This document shows positions 1 through 8,114 of a stretch of 64,000 bases of DNA, piece by piece. The stretch comes from Actinomycetales bacterium (lineage in GTDB: Bacteria > Actinomycetota > Actinomycetes > Actinomycetales > Dermatophilaceae). Every line of letters starts with the position of its first letter. Positions within the stretch are counted from its first letter, which is position 1. The notes beneath the pieces are model-generated. The model was given only the letters and a program-made list of their open reading frames with translations. It was not told the origin of the DNA and ran no database searches. The translations under genes were made by a program, and so were the position numbers. Location: NCBI GenBank assembly GCA_016711095.1, contig JADJTP010000003.1, positions 496,001-560,000 on the forward strand, in the 5' to 3' direction.

Positions 1-381
1 AAGGCCGCTCACCGCGAGAGCCATGAGCACCGCGCTCGGCCCGGGCGCTGCGGTGACCCGCACCCCGGCTGCGACGGCGGCCGCGACGAGCCGATAGCCG
101 GGGTCCGACACCGAGGGCATCCCGGCGTCTGTCACCACCAGGACGGTGTCCCCGGCCTGGAGACGTTCGACGAGCTCGACGGTGCGAACCGCCTCGTTGT
201 GCTCGTGATAGCTGACGATCCGCCCGGGGATGCTCGCCTCGAGCGCGTCGGCGAGCCGGCGCAACCGGCGGGTGTCCTCGGCGGCGACGATGTCGGCGCT
301 GGCCAGCAACTGCGCGAGCCGCGGGGAGGCGTCGCGCGGGTCGCCGATCGGGGTCGCCGCGAGCACGAGCACACCAGCCAT
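1..381 (-). CDS. rsmI: 16S rRNA (cytidine1402-2'-O)-methyltransferase RsmI, N-terminal part
   Basis: The first 127 codons are present; the rest lies beyond the left edge. RsmI uses S-adenosylmethionine to 2'-O-methylate C1402 in the decoding centre of 16S rRNA. The N-terminus reads LVLAATPIGDPRDASPRL, the tetrapyrrole-methylase-fold signature usually written TPIGN(L). It is followed by AEDTRRLRRL, SYHEHNE and a glycine-rich VTDAGMPSVSDPGYRL segment typical of the SAM site. The ATG at 381-379 gives the expected N-terminus. It is divergent from the CPBP gene, and a pmt gene lies close by, an arrangement also known from mycobacteria. Confidence 0.93.
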   Translation of the reverse strand, partial: MAGVLVLAATPIGDPRDASPRLAQLLASADIVAAEDTRRLRRLADALEASIPGRIVSYHEHNEAVRTVELVERLQAGDTVLVVTDAGMPSVSDPGYRLVAAAVAAGVRVTAAPGPSAVLMALAVSGL

Positions 382-447
382 GGGGGCAGCCTAGGGCGCG
401 ACATGCGCGACAATGCGAGGGCCACCGCCCCGACTCGAAGGAGCCCA

Positions 448-531
448 GTGTCACCGGCCGATCTGCGTCGATGGACCGCCCTCGTCCCGCTCGCCGGGCT
501 GCTTCTACTGGCTCTGACCTGGACGCCGTGA
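448..531 (+). CDS. 27-residue single-pass membrane peptide upstream of the CPBP protease
   Basis: This short frame begins with GTG at 448, with an AAGGAG Shine-Dalgarno at 438-443. It encodes a basic start (ADLRRW) followed by one hydrophobic helix, LVPLAGLLLLALTW, and stops with TGA at 529-531. The stop overlaps the GTG (528-530) proposed as start of the next gene, a four-base GTGA overlap that suggests translational coupling. I do not recognise a family. It could be a real small membrane protein or a leader whose translation feeds the protease gene. The ribosome binding site and overlap are visible; expression is inferred. Confidence 0.5.
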   Translation: MSPADLRRWTALVPLAGLLLLALTWTP

Positions 532-1328
532 GCCTCCCCGATCCGGCAACCCCTGCGGGTCTCTCGCCTCGCCGGCGCGGACTGCTACCGGAGGTGGCGG
601 TCGTGCTGGGGCTCTCGCTCGGGGCGTCGGCGATCTGGTCGATCCTGCGCATAGTCGAGCGGCTGACCCGACCGGTGCCCCTCGGCGAGCAGACCTCCGC
701 GCTCAACACCTCGCTCACGCCCGACCGACCGTGGCTCGACCTGACCTATCAGCTCACCGGGATCGCCCTGGCGTTGGTGCCCGTGGCGCTGGTCATCTAT
801 CTGATGCCCCGGGTGGCGCCCCCACAACCGGGCGCGACGGCATACCGGATGCTCGGTCTGGACCTGCGTGAGCCGCGCCGGGACCTTCTTGGCGGGGTGG
901 CGCTCGCGGCGCTCATCGGTATCCCTGGGCTGGGGCTCTATCTCGCGGCGACGGCGGCGGGCGTCAACACTCAGGTCTCCCCCGCCAACCTCGTCGGTGC
1001 CTGGTGGACCGTGCCCGTGCTCGTGCTGTCCGCCGTGCAGAACGCGGTCCTCGAGGAGGTCGTCATCGTCGGCTATCTGCTCACTCGCTTGGAGCAGGCC
1101 GGTTGGCGGGTGCCGGTGGCGATTGGGGTGTCGGCGTTCGTGCGGGGCGCCTATCACCTCTATCAGGGTTTCGGCGGCTTTGTCGGCAACGTCGTCATGG
1201 GGGTGGTGTTCGCCCTCGTGTGGCGACGCACCCGCCGGGTCGGGCCGCTCGTCGTCGCCCACGCACTGATCGACATCGTCGCGTTCGTCGGTTATGCCCT
1301 GCTCAAGGACCACCTGTCCTGGCTGTGA
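528..1328 (+). CDS. CPBP (CAAX/Abi-type) intramembrane metalloprotease
   Basis: A membrane protein of about 266 residues with roughly seven hydrophobic helices. The C-terminal half carries the family's catalytic pattern: an EE pair near 176-177 (LEEVVIVGYL), a histidine near 210 (RGAYHLYQG) and a closing AHALID (H245, D249). These residues coordinate zinc in CAAX-type Rce1-like proteases. Bacterial members process or sequester membrane substrates, but the substrate here is unknown. The first E motif lacks the usual arginine two turns on. I chose GTG 528 because it overlaps the stop of the upstream peptide; an in-frame ATG at 471 would add 19 arginine-rich residues. It is convergent with the CDF gene, 9 bp apart. 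Confidence 0.82.
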   Translation: MSLPDPATPAGLSPRRRGLLPEVAVVLGLSLGASAIWSILRIVERLTRPVPLGEQTSALNTSLTPDRPWLDLTYQLTGIALALVPVALVIYLMPRVAPPQPGATAYRMLGLDLREPRRDLLGGVALAALIGIPGLGLYLAATAAGVNTQVSPANLVGAWWTVPVLVLSAVQNAVLEEVVIVGYLLTRLEQAGWRVPVAIGVSAFVRGAYHLYQGFGGFVGNVVMGVVFALVWRRTRRVGPLVVAHALIDIVAFVGYALLKDHLSWL

Positions 1329-1337
1329 GCTGCCGAT

Positions 1338-2270
1338 TCAGGCGGTCGCAGGCGGGCGGGTCCGGTGGGGGTCGGGCAGCGGCTCACCGTCGTAGGAACG
1401 GGGGTCTTCGAGCGGCTCGAGGTGTGTGTCGACGGTGATGTGGGCGAACTGCTCCCGCAACCGGCCCTCGAGGTCCTCCAGCAGGTCGTGACCGCGCTGC
1501 ACCGACCACTCGCCGGGCACCAGCACGTGTAGGGCGACGTGTTGTTGGTGACCGACGACCCGGGCGCGCAGCCCGTGGATCCTGACCTCGTCGGTGGTGA
1601 ACTCGCCGACGATCCGGGTGATGGTGGCCTGGTCTTCGGCGCTCGGGGCGTGGTCCATCAGCCCGTCGACCGATTCGCGCACGAGGTGCCAGCCGGTCCA
1701 GATGATGTTGAGCCCGACGAGGAAGGCCACGATCGGATCGAGTCGCAGCCAGCCGGTCGTCACGACAAGGACGACCCCGACGACGACCCCGACGGAGGTC
1801 CACACATCGGTCAGCAGGTGTTTGCCGTCGGCGATGAGGGTGACCGACCGGTGCTGACGCCCGGCGCGGACTAAGACGACCGCGACGGCACCGTTGATCG
1901 CCGAGGCGACGGCTGAGACGCCCAGGCCGATCCCGATGTTCTCCAGCGGCTCCGGTGCGAGGAAGCGCTGCACGGACGACCAGAGGATGAAAACGGCCGC
2001 GACGAAGATCATCCCCCCCTCGACGGCCGCCGAGAAGTACTCGGCCTTGGCGTGTCCGAACTGGTGCTCGTCATCGGCCGGCTGGGCGGCGACGTGCAGG
2101 ACCAACAGTGCGACGAAGGCAGCGACAAGGTTGACGACCGACTCGGCCGCGTCGGACAGCAGACCCACCGAGCCGGTCAACAGGTATGCCGCGAACTTGA
2201 GCCCGATCGTCACGACGGCTGCGGCGATAGACAGCCACGCGAAACGAGTGAGGTTCTCGCGCGGCGGCAT
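1338..2270 (-). CDS. Cation diffusion facilitator (CDF) metal exporter
   Basis: A 310-residue CDF transporter, which exports divalent metals such as Zn2+, Mn2+ or Fe2+ in exchange for protons. Four to six membrane helices precede a cytosolic ferredoxin-like C-terminal domain (from about residue 200, with HGLRARVVGHQQHVALHV). Metal-site residues are visible in helix 2 (LLSDAAESVVN) and helix 5 (H151 and D155 in ADGKHLLTDVW). The start ATG at 2270 lies inside a copy of the GTATGCCG word. An upstream GTG at 2324 would leave only 8 bp before the divergent pmt gene and adds a non-conserved stretch. The metal cannot be told from sequence alone. Confidence 0.88.
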   Translation of the reverse strand: MPPRENLTRFAWLSIAAAVVTIGLKFAAYLLTGSVGLLSDAAESVVNLVAAFVALLVLHVAAQPADDEHQFGHAKAEYFSAAVEGGMIFVAAVFILWSSVQRFLAPEPLENIGIGLGVSAVASAINGAVAVVLVRAGRQHRSVTLIADGKHLLTDVWTSVGVVVGVVLVVTTGWLRLDPIVAFLVGLNIIWTGWHLVRESVDGLMDHAPSAEDQATITRIVGEFTTDEVRIHGLRARVVGHQQHVALHVLVPGEWSVQRGHDLLEDLEGRLREQFAHITVDTHLEPLEDPRSYDGEPLPDPHRTRPPATA

Positions 2271-2332
2271 ACCAGGCAGTTTCCCACTCGCCGAGCGACC
2301 GCATCCAATCGAGTCCACCGGCACGACTTACG

Positions 2333-3994
2333 ATGGCCATCGTGACCGCCGCCGCGCCCGCCCTCGCGCCGCGGCAGCCAGCGCGCGAGCCGGCCCCGGC
2401 CCGCGCGCCACGGGAGTCGCTCGAGGCGTTGCGGCGAAGGCTCGTCGGTGGGCCCATCAGCGTGTCCCGTGGGGACCGGCTGCTGGGCTGGCTCGGGCCG
2501 CTCGTCGCGATGATCATCGGCGGGGTGCTGCGCTTCTGGGACCTGGGTCGCCCGCACCAGCTCGTCTTCGACGAGACCTATTACGTCAAGCAGGCCTGGT
2601 CGATGCTGCAGTTCGGCGTCGAGATGCGCAACGGCGGGCCGTTCGGCGAGAAGCCCGACGAGGCGTTCACGCAGGGCACGCTCGATGTCTTCAGTACGAC
2701 CGACGGCGACCTCGTCGTCCATGGCCCGGTCGGCAAGTGGGTCATCGCGGCCGGCCAGTGGATCTTCGGGGCCGACAGTTCGGTCGGCTGGCGATTCTCG
2801 GTCGCGGTCCTCGGGACGGTGTCGATCTTCATGATCGGACGGATCGCCCGGCGGTTGTTGCGCTCGTCCCAGCTCGGCACCATCGCGGCGCTGCTGCTGG
2901 CTCTCGAGGGTCACCATTTCGTGCACTCGCGCACCGGGCTGCTGGACCTCATCCTGATGTTCTTCGCGCTCGCGGCGTTCGGGGCGCTGCTGTTGGACCG
3001 CGAGTACGCCCGCGCCCGCCTCGCCGCCGGCATGGCTCAGCGGCCCACCGAGGGGTGGGCGGCGCGCGACTGGCTCGGGCCACGCCTCGGGTGCCGGCCC
3101 TGGCGCTGGTTTGCCGGGCTCATGCTGGGCCTGGCAATCGGCACCAAGTGGTCGGGCCTCTACTTCCTGGCCGTCTTCGGCCTGCTCACCGTCCTGTGGG
3201 ACGTCGGCGCCCGTCGCGCGGTTGGCCTACGCAAACCGCGGTATGCCGCGGCGCGGCGCGACGGCATACCGGCGTTCTTCACGATCGTGCCGCTGGCCGC
3301 GGTGACCTATCTCGGGTCGTGGTGGGGGTGGTTCGTCAGCGAGCACGGCTACAACAAGGGGTGGGCGGCCGGGCATCCGGTGACCTCGACGTGGGCGTGG
3401 GTGCCCGACGATCTGCGCTCGTGGTGGGACTACCAGGGGCAGATCCTGGACTTCCACCGTGGCCTGGCCACCCCGCACAGCTACCAGTCGCACCCGTGGT
3501 CGTGGATCGTCATGGGCCGCCCGACGTCGATGTTCGCCGAGTATCCCAAGCTGGGCGAGGACGGCTGCACCGTTGACATGTGCGCCAAGGCCATCACCCC
3601 GATCGGCACCCCGACGATCTGGTGGGTGGGGGTCGGTGCGGTGCTCCTGTTGCTCTTCCGCTGGGCGCTCGGGCGCGATTGGCGGGCCGGAGCGATCCTG
3701 GCCGGCTATGCGGGTGGCTATCTGCCGTGGTTCGTGGTCGGCGACCGGACGATCTATCAGTTCTATGCCGTGGCGTTCGTCCCGTATGTCGTGCTCGCGG
3801 TCACCTATCTGATCGGCGTCGTGCTCGGACCGCCGGGTTGCTCGAGGGAGCGCCGTCAGGTCGGCGCCGCCGCGGTCGGCTGCTTCCTCGTGCTCACCGC
3901 GCTCGTGTTCGCGTGGTTCCTGCCGCTCTACACCGCGCAGGTCATCCCCTACCGGCAGTGGTGGTTGCACATGTGGTTCCCGTCCTGGGTCTGA
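2333..3994 (+). CDS. pmt: Dolichyl-phosphate-mannose-protein O-mannosyltransferase (GT39)
   Basis: A 553-residue polytopic enzyme that transfers mannose from polyprenyl-phosphate-mannose to Ser/Thr of secreted proteins, on the outer face of the membrane. A basic, proline/alanine-rich tail (about 1-45) precedes the first helix. The first external loop holds the catalytic DE pair (D80-E81 in VFDETYYVKQ), followed by the conserved loop VVHGPVGKW and EGHHFVHSRTGLLD. The C-terminal half has the family's aromatic-rich segments (GSWWGWF, HPWSWIVMGRP) and ends HMWFPSWV. It is divergent from the CDF gene with rsmI nearby, as in other Actinobacteria. Residues GIP near 310 use a rare ATA codon because a CGGCATACC word lies there. 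Confidence 0.92.
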   Translation: MAIVTAAAPALAPRQPAREPAPARAPRESLEALRRRLVGGPISVSRGDRLLGWLGPLVAMIIGGVLRFWDLGRPHQLVFDETYYVKQAWSMLQFGVEMRNGGPFGEKPDEAFTQGTLDVFSTTDGDLVVHGPVGKWVIAAGQWIFGADSSVGWRFSVAVLGTVSIFMIGRIARRLLRSSQLGTIAALLLALEGHHFVHSRTGLLDLILMFFALAAFGALLLDREYARARLAAGMAQRPTEGWAARDWLGPRLGCRPWRWFAGLMLGLAIGTKWSGLYFLAVFGLLTVLWDVGARRAVGLRKPRYAAARRDGIPAFFTIVPLAAVTYLGSWWGWFVSEHGYNKGWAAGHPVTSTWAWVPDDLRSWWDYQGQILDFHRGLATPHSYQSHPWSWIVMGRPTSMFAEYPKLGEDGCTVDMCAKAITPIGTPTIWWVGVGAVLLLLFRWALGRDWRAGAILAGYAGGYLPWFVVGDRTIYQFYAVAFVPYVVLAVTYLIGVVLGPPGCSRERRQVGAAAVGCFLVLTALVFAWFLPLYTAQVIPYRQWWLHMWFPSWV

Positions 3995-4015
3995 CTGCGC
4001 TGGCATGATGGCGTC

Positions 4016-5158
4016 ATGACCTCGGCCGCGATCAGGGGGGCGGCCGCTGCGGCCGTGCTCGGGCTGATGGCGGTGCTCGGTGGGTGCGTTGCCGACCCGG
4101 TGCCCGGCGACCCGCCCGGGGCGTCGAGTACCGAGACCGGGACGTCACCTGCGACCACGTTAGCCGCGGCCACGTCAGGCGCGACGTCGACGATTGGCCC
4201 GTCGACTGCCGGTGGGCCGGCCGACGCGGGCCCCGGAGAGCCACGGCTGGTCATCCTTCCGGTGGGTTCCAGTGAGCAGGCTCTGAATGTCGACGGCCGG
4301 ATCCGGATGTATCGCGCCCATCGCCCGGCTCGGCTGGTGCGGTTTGCCCCACTCGTCGTCATGTTCCACGGCGGACTGGGCAGTGCCCGGCAGGCCGAGC
4401 GGGCCTACGGCTGGAATGCGTTGGCCGACCGCTACGGCTTCGTCGTGCTCTATCCCGATGCTCTGGGAGCGGCGTGGAACGTCGGCGGCGACTGCTGCGG
4501 CATCGCACCGGCGACCGGCGTCGATGACGTCGGGTTCGTCAGGCTTGCCATCGCCGATCTGCGGACCCGGGTGTCACTGGACGCCAGCCGCACCTTCGCC
4601 GTCGGGATGTCCAACGGCGGAATGATGGCCTATCGGCTCGCGTGCGACACCACCCTGTTCGCAGCCATCGGCGCGGTCGCCGCGACCCAGCTGGGCGACT
4701 GCACCAATCCGGCGCCGGCCTCGGTGCTGCACATCCACGGCACCGCCGACACGTCGGTGCCGTATACGGGCGTGCCAGGCGAAGGGATCGCACAGATCAA
4801 TGGGCCGGCCATTCCTGACCTGCACAGACTGTGGCGAACGATCGGTCGGTGCGGCGGCGATGTGATCCGCTCGGACAGGGAGGTCACGACGATGACGGCC
4901 GACTGTCCGGAGTCGCGGACGGTCGAGTTGGTGAGCATCGACGGCGGGGGCCATGAATGGCCCGGAGTCGGCCGACGAGGTCCCCTGGACGCCTTCCCCG
5001 ACCCCCGCACCCCAGGGCCGTCGGCCTCCGGGCCTGCGACGTCGACCACAACGACTTCGCCGGGATCCAGCGCCGGCCCGGGGGCGACAGCAGGCGCCCA
5101 GGCGGCATACGTCGCGACCGATGCGATCTGGGAGTTCCTCAGCACGCACGGGCGCTAA
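4016..5158 (+). CDS. LpqC-type secreted esterase lipoprotein (PHB-depolymerase-like)
   Basis: A 380-residue alpha/beta-hydrolase lipoprotein. The signal peptide ends in a lipobox LGGC (Cys24), followed by a Ser/Thr/Pro-rich linker to about residue 75. The hydrolase domain shows the oxyanion HG (residues 118-119), nucleophile Ser199 in GMSNGG, probable acid Asp245 in HGTADTSVPY, and His313 in GGGHEWPG, the set found in LpqC/poly(3-hydroxybutyrate) depolymerase relatives. A Thr/Ser/Pro/Gly-rich insert separates the His from the last helix, which is unusual for this fold. A CATGAT box about 7 nt before the ATG suggests a leaderless message. The Ser/Thr-rich linker could be a substrate for the adjacent O-mannosyltransferase (inference). 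The natural ester substrate is unknown. Confidence 0.85.
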   Translation: MTSAAIRGAAAAAVLGLMAVLGGCVADPVPGDPPGASSTETGTSPATTLAAATSGATSTIGPSTAGGPADAGPGEPRLVILPVGSSEQALNVDGRIRMYRAHRPARLVRFAPLVVMFHGGLGSARQAERAYGWNALADRYGFVVLYPDALGAAWNVGGDCCGIAPATGVDDVGFVRLAIADLRTRVSLDASRTFAVGMSNGGMMAYRLACDTTLFAAIGAVAATQLGDCTNPAPASVLHIHGTADTSVPYTGVPGEGIAQINGPAIPDLHRLWRTIGRCGGDVIRSDREVTTMTADCPESRTVELVSIDGGGHEWPGVGRRGPLDAFPDPRTPGPSASGPATSTTTTSPGSSAGPGATAGAQAAYVATDAIWEFLSTHGR

Positions 5159-5166
5159 GGCAGCGA

Positions 5167-5598
5167 TCAACCGGTCTGATCGACCGTCATGCCGTGGTGG
5201 ATGGCGGCCTGAAGCACCTCGGCGTTGATGACTGCGAGGCGCTTGAACTTGATGCAGTAGCCCGTGACGCTGGCCTTGCCGATCGAGGCGCCGTAGGCGC
5301 GCGCCAGATAGGTCTTGTCGTCGAGACCAAGCACATACACCGAGATGCCCGTCGTGTTGCCGCTCAGGCCGATGCGATAGAACTCCCGCGACGACCCATC
5401 GGCGTAGTTGATGGTGTAGACGCCGTAGCCGATATTGGGGTTGGCCACGACCTTGCCGGCCTCGTTCGTGCCGTCGTTGAACCACAGCCTGCACTCTGGG
5501 AAGTCGGCCAGGATGCGCTCGTGCAGCTGCCGGAGGTCGGTCTGCTTGGGCTCAGGTTGGCTGGCAAGGAAAGCCTCGACTCGCTCAAAGATCTCCAT
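5167..5598 (-). CDS. DUF1801-domain protein
   Basis: A 143-residue soluble protein with the look of the DUF1801/YdhG-like family: an N-terminal helix (ERVEAFLASQPEPKQ), then RILADFPECRLWFNDG, a glycine-tyrosine strand NIGYGVYTINYADG and FYRIGLSGNTTGISVYVLG. Family members are small single-domain proteins of poorly known function, some annotated as iron-chaperone-like. A stretch free of the GTATGCCG word begins just upstream of this gene (after 5110) and runs to about 8.6 kb. It sits 9 bp from the HEAT-repeat gene on the same strand and may share its transcript. Confidence 0.75.
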   Translation of the reverse strand: MEIFERVEAFLASQPEPKQTDLRQLHERILADFPECRLWFNDGTNEAGKVVANPNIGYGVYTINYADGSSREFYRIGLSGNTTGISVYVLGLDDKTYLARAYGASIGKASVTGYCIKFKRLAVINAEVLQAAIHHGMTVDQTG

Positions 5599-5607
5599 CT
5601 CGCGACG

Positions 5608-6093
5608 CTAGCAACCCTGGGACGTTGCTCCAAGGAGCTTGGCCAGGCGGGCTTTGCGTCCGTTCTCGCGCACCACCCACCGCACGTCCGGGTCGGATGA
5701 CGCCGATAGGGCCAGGAACCTGGGTAGTCCGCGTTCCGGGTCGGCGGCCACCGCGACGCCTAGGCGTTGCACCGCCATCGCCACTGCTTCACGAACCCGC
5801 CAACGCTCGTCGCCGGCATGGGCGCGCAAGCGCTCGCGCACCGAACCGAGATCGTTGTGGCCGCCTTCCGCGAGGATCCGGCCAAGGCCGATCACACCGC
5901 AGAACACGAGGAACTCGTCGTTGGTGGCGATGAGCGCGTCGATCGTCGACGGGTCCGCTTCTTCGGCGGCGGCCTGTCCGAGCTCGATGTTGCCGCGCGG
6001 GCCGGGCAGCCCGGAGCGCTCGGTGAGGAACGCGTGCCAATGGTCGGTGTCGAGCTGGCGTAGCAGGGCTCGGTACTCCTCGACGCGGCTCAC
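5608..6093 (-). CDS. HEAT-repeat-like protein
   Basis: A 161-residue, all-helical protein. Successive helices are visible: EEYRALLRQLDTDHW, then DPSTIDALIATNDEFLVFCGVIGLG, SVRERLRAHAGDERWRVREAV and DPDVRWVVRENGRKARL. The DERWRVREAV and DPDVRWVV segments are typical HEAT-repeat halves, which usually form a curved protein-binding scaffold. No catalytic motif or membrane segment is seen. The start ATG at 6093 faces the ArsR promoter region. It probably forms a two-gene unit with the DUF1801 gene. The partner is unknown. Confidence 0.7.
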   Translation of the reverse strand: MSRVEEYRALLRQLDTDHWHAFLTERSGLPGPRGNIELGQAAAEEADPSTIDALIATNDEFLVFCGVIGLGRILAEGGHNDLGSVRERLRAHAGDERWRVREAVAMAVQRLGVAVAADPERGLPRFLALSASSDPDVRWVVRENGRKARLAKLLGATSQGC

Positions 6094-6169
6094 GTCGCCA
6101 AACTACGGCGTCCGCGGCATCAGGTTGCCGAACTCAGTGATCGCCGGACGGGTTGCGAACGCACCGAGC

Positions 6170-6199
6170 TTGACATGTGACCGTTTGGTCACCTATGCT
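6170..6199 (+). promoter_or_regulatory. arsR-family promoter with operator dyad
   Basis: TTGACA at 6170-6175 and TATGCT at 6194-6199 are separated by 18 bp. Inside the spacer lies a perfect 6-4-6 inverted repeat, GTGACC-GTTT-GGTCAC (6177-6192). Its position would let a bound dimer block RNA polymerase. The first gene downstream encodes an ArsR-type repressor, so autoregulation is the simplest reading. Confidence 0.8.
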
Positions 6200-6223
6200 G
6201 GGATGGTGGAAAGGGACGTGCGT

Positions 6224-6535
6224 ATGGACCTGGTGTTCAAGGCCCTTGCGGACCCAACCCGGCGCGACCTGCTCGATGCCCTGTTCGCCCAGGACGGTCA
6301 GACGTTGACCGCCCTTGTGGAGGGGGCACCGATGACGCGCTTCGGGGTGATGAAGCACCTGAAGGTCCTGGAAGAGGCCGGTCTGGTCACCTCCCGCAAG
6401 GACGGGCGCGAGAAGCTGCATTTCCTCAACCCCGTCCCGATCCGGCTCATCCACGACCGCTGGGTGAGCAAGTACGCCGAGCCGTGGGCCGCTGCGCTCA
6501 CCGAGCTCAAGGCCCACCTCGAGGAGAACCCGTGA
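6224..6535 (+). CDS. ArsR-family winged-helix transcriptional regulator
   Basis: A 103-residue regulator typical of the ArsR subgroup paired with SRPBCC proteins. It begins MDLVFKALADPTRRDLLDAL, the standard ArsR opening, and contains the recognition region MTRFGVMKHLKVLEEAGLV. No cysteine metal site is present, so it probably senses something other than metal or acts with its partner. The ATG at 6224 was chosen because an AAAGGGA Shine-Dalgarno lies 7 nt upstream and the promoter's -10 box ends at 6199; the earlier ATG at 6203 would fall at or before the transcription start. The stop overlaps the next gene's GTG start by 4 bp. Confidence 0.88.
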   Translation: MDLVFKALADPTRRDLLDALFAQDGQTLTALVEGAPMTRFGVMKHLKVLEEAGLVTSRKDGREKLHFLNPVPIRLIHDRWVSKYAEPWAAALTELKAHLEENP

Positions 6536-7056
6536 CCGCCAAGCACACCACCGTCTCGTTCGCCGGGGGCACGGCCCCGATCACGGACACAGCCGTGTTC
6601 GAGATCTTCATCAAGGCCACCCCCGAGCAGATCTGGGAAGCCATCACCGACCCAGTGCTGCGCGCCAAGTTCAGCTTCGGGGTCCAGACCCAGTCGGACT
6701 GGACGCCCGGCTCCGCCTACCGCGCCGGTGTGCCCGGGGGCTTCGACATCGCCGAGGGGACAAACCTCATCGTCGATCGCCCGCACCTTCTGGTGCAGTC
6801 GTTCACAGCGCTGTGGAGCGAGGAAGTGCAGGCCCAGGGGATGACCCGGGTCACCTGGCAGATCGAACCGGTGGCAGATTCCTGCCGGCTCACCGTCGTG
6901 CACGACCACTTGCCGGCCAGCGCGAACGCCGAGCTGTACGGCGGCTGGCCGATGATCCTCTCCGGGCTCAAGACCTTGATCGAGACGGGCGAACTGCTCA
7001 CCACCCCGGGCTCGCTCATGTATTCCCAAGGCGCAGCGGTCGACCAACGCCCCTGA
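6532..7056 (+). CDS. SRPBCC/AHSA1-like (activator of Hsp90 ATPase homologue) protein
   Basis: A 174-residue START/Bet v1-like fold protein. VFEIFIKATPEQIWEAITDP is the usual first strand and helix, followed by a FSFGVQTQSDWTPG segment and a late helix GWPMILSGLKTLIETG that closes the hydrophobic cavity. Relatives are encoded next to ArsR regulators across Actinobacteria and are thought to bind small hydrophobic ligands. The GTG start overlaps the arsR stop (GTGA), so the two are translationally coupled. The ligand is unknown. Confidence 0.85.
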   Translation: MTAKHTTVSFAGGTAPITDTAVFEIFIKATPEQIWEAITDPVLRAKFSFGVQTQSDWTPGSAYRAGVPGGFDIAEGTNLIVDRPHLLVQSFTALWSEEVQAQGMTRVTWQIEPVADSCRLTVVHDHLPASANAELYGGWPMILSGLKTLIETGELLTTPGSLMYSQGAAVDQRP

Positions 7057-7204
7057 CGACCAGCCATCCTCAGCCCGTCCGATGGCGGCAGCGGCCGCTC
7101 ACAACCCACGATCAGTGTGCGTCGTTGCGCATCCACACTGGCGCACTGCCATTGGCTCTGGGACCCTGCATCCACTGTGCAAGGAGACAACGGGAGGTAC
7201 CAGC

Positions 7205-7582
7205 ATGCGGCAGATCATCACCACCGCTGATGCACCCAGCTCACCGCTCTACAGCCAAGGAGTCCGCGCCGGGGACAACATCTTCGTCTCGGGCCTCGTC
7301 GGTATCGACCCGAGCAAGAACTCGCTCGCGGGCTCGACGATTCAGGACCAGACCCGGCAGGCACTGAAGAACTGCCAGGCGGTCCTCGCTGCCGCTGGTG
7401 CCACCTTGGACGATGTGGTCGAAGTTGGTGTGCTGCTATCCCATTCGTCTGACTTTGCTGGCCTGAACGAGGAGTACGCGCAGTGGTTCCCCGATGAGCC
7501 GCCAACACGGTATGTGGCAAGACTCGGCGTAGACATCCCGGGCGTCTTGGTGTCCATACGGATGACCGCGGTCATCGCTTAG
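7205..7582 (+). CDS. RidA-family (YjgF/YER057c/UK114) deaminase
   Basis: A 125-residue RidA-like protein. RidA hydrolyses reactive 2-aminoacrylate and related enamines or imines to ketoacids and ammonia. Recognisable parts are SSPLYSQGVRAGDNIFVSG near the N-terminus, QTRQALKNCQAVLAAAGATLDDVV in the middle, and the C-terminal PPTRYVARLGVDIPGVLVSI, where the family usually has R(S/T) for carboxylate binding; here the equivalent is TRYVAR. A GGGAGG ribosome binding site lies about 9 nt before the ATG. The 3' end overlaps the convergent lipoprotein frame by 4 bp. Confidence 0.85.
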   Translation: MRQIITTADAPSSPLYSQGVRAGDNIFVSGLVGIDPSKNSLAGSTIQDQTRQALKNCQAVLAAAGATLDDVVEVGVLLSHSSDFAGLNEEYAQWFPDEPPTRYVARLGVDIPGVLVSIRMTAVIA

Positions 7583-8016
7583 GACCGCAGTTCACAGAGC
7601 GCCGCTTGGAGTCCAGTCCGGCAGGTGCGGGCACGCGCCCAAGCGTCCGGTGTGGTGGGCAAGCTCAGTCGACGAGGGGTGTAACCGTTGCGGTAATCGG
7701 GCCTGGCATGTCGGGCGCCCGGCCCCCAGGGGGCGAGGGCGGGCGCCGGGCGCAGGCGGGCCAGGTCGCGGCTGCCTGCGCTGTCGTCGAGCGTGGCCCG
7801 GAACAGCTGGCCGCTGATGCGGATCAGGACCTTCCTCTCGTCCCCTTGGACGGGGGCTCGCGGGGAAGCTCCGCTCTGCTGAGACGACGGGTTACCAGTC
7901 GCGTTCGATGCGGTGGCTACCGGCGTGCTGGAAGGGTTGCTGGGTCCGCACGCAGCGAGCACCACTCCGGCGGTCGCGGCTAGCAGCGCCTGAGACGCGA
8001 GGCGAATTGGTGTCAA
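7579..8016 (-). pseudogene. Lipoprotein with a cyclophilin-like start, probably decayed
   Basis: The frame begins with a lipoprotein signal peptide (lipobox LAAC) and a Ser/Thr/Pro-rich linker, then KVLIRISGQLFRATLDDSAGSRDLA. This matches the first strand and helix of the small cyclophilin-like domain found in many actinobacterial lipoproteins. After about residue 87 the sequence becomes arginine/proline/alanine-rich and no longer resembles the fold (APWGPGARHARPD). A different frame gives ARLPQ-like fragments, so one or more indels in the GC-rich middle may have destroyed the C-terminal half. Whether this is biological decay or sequencing error in the C and G runs cannot be decided here. Confidence 0.45.
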
Positions 8017-8114
8017 CGGTTTCCTTGGCGATGTGGCCGAGGCCGGTGGCTGGTCGCGGTCCGGACGCCTTGTTGGCGCGGCGCTCGTCCATGGTCGCAG
8101 TCACAGGTCGCGGG

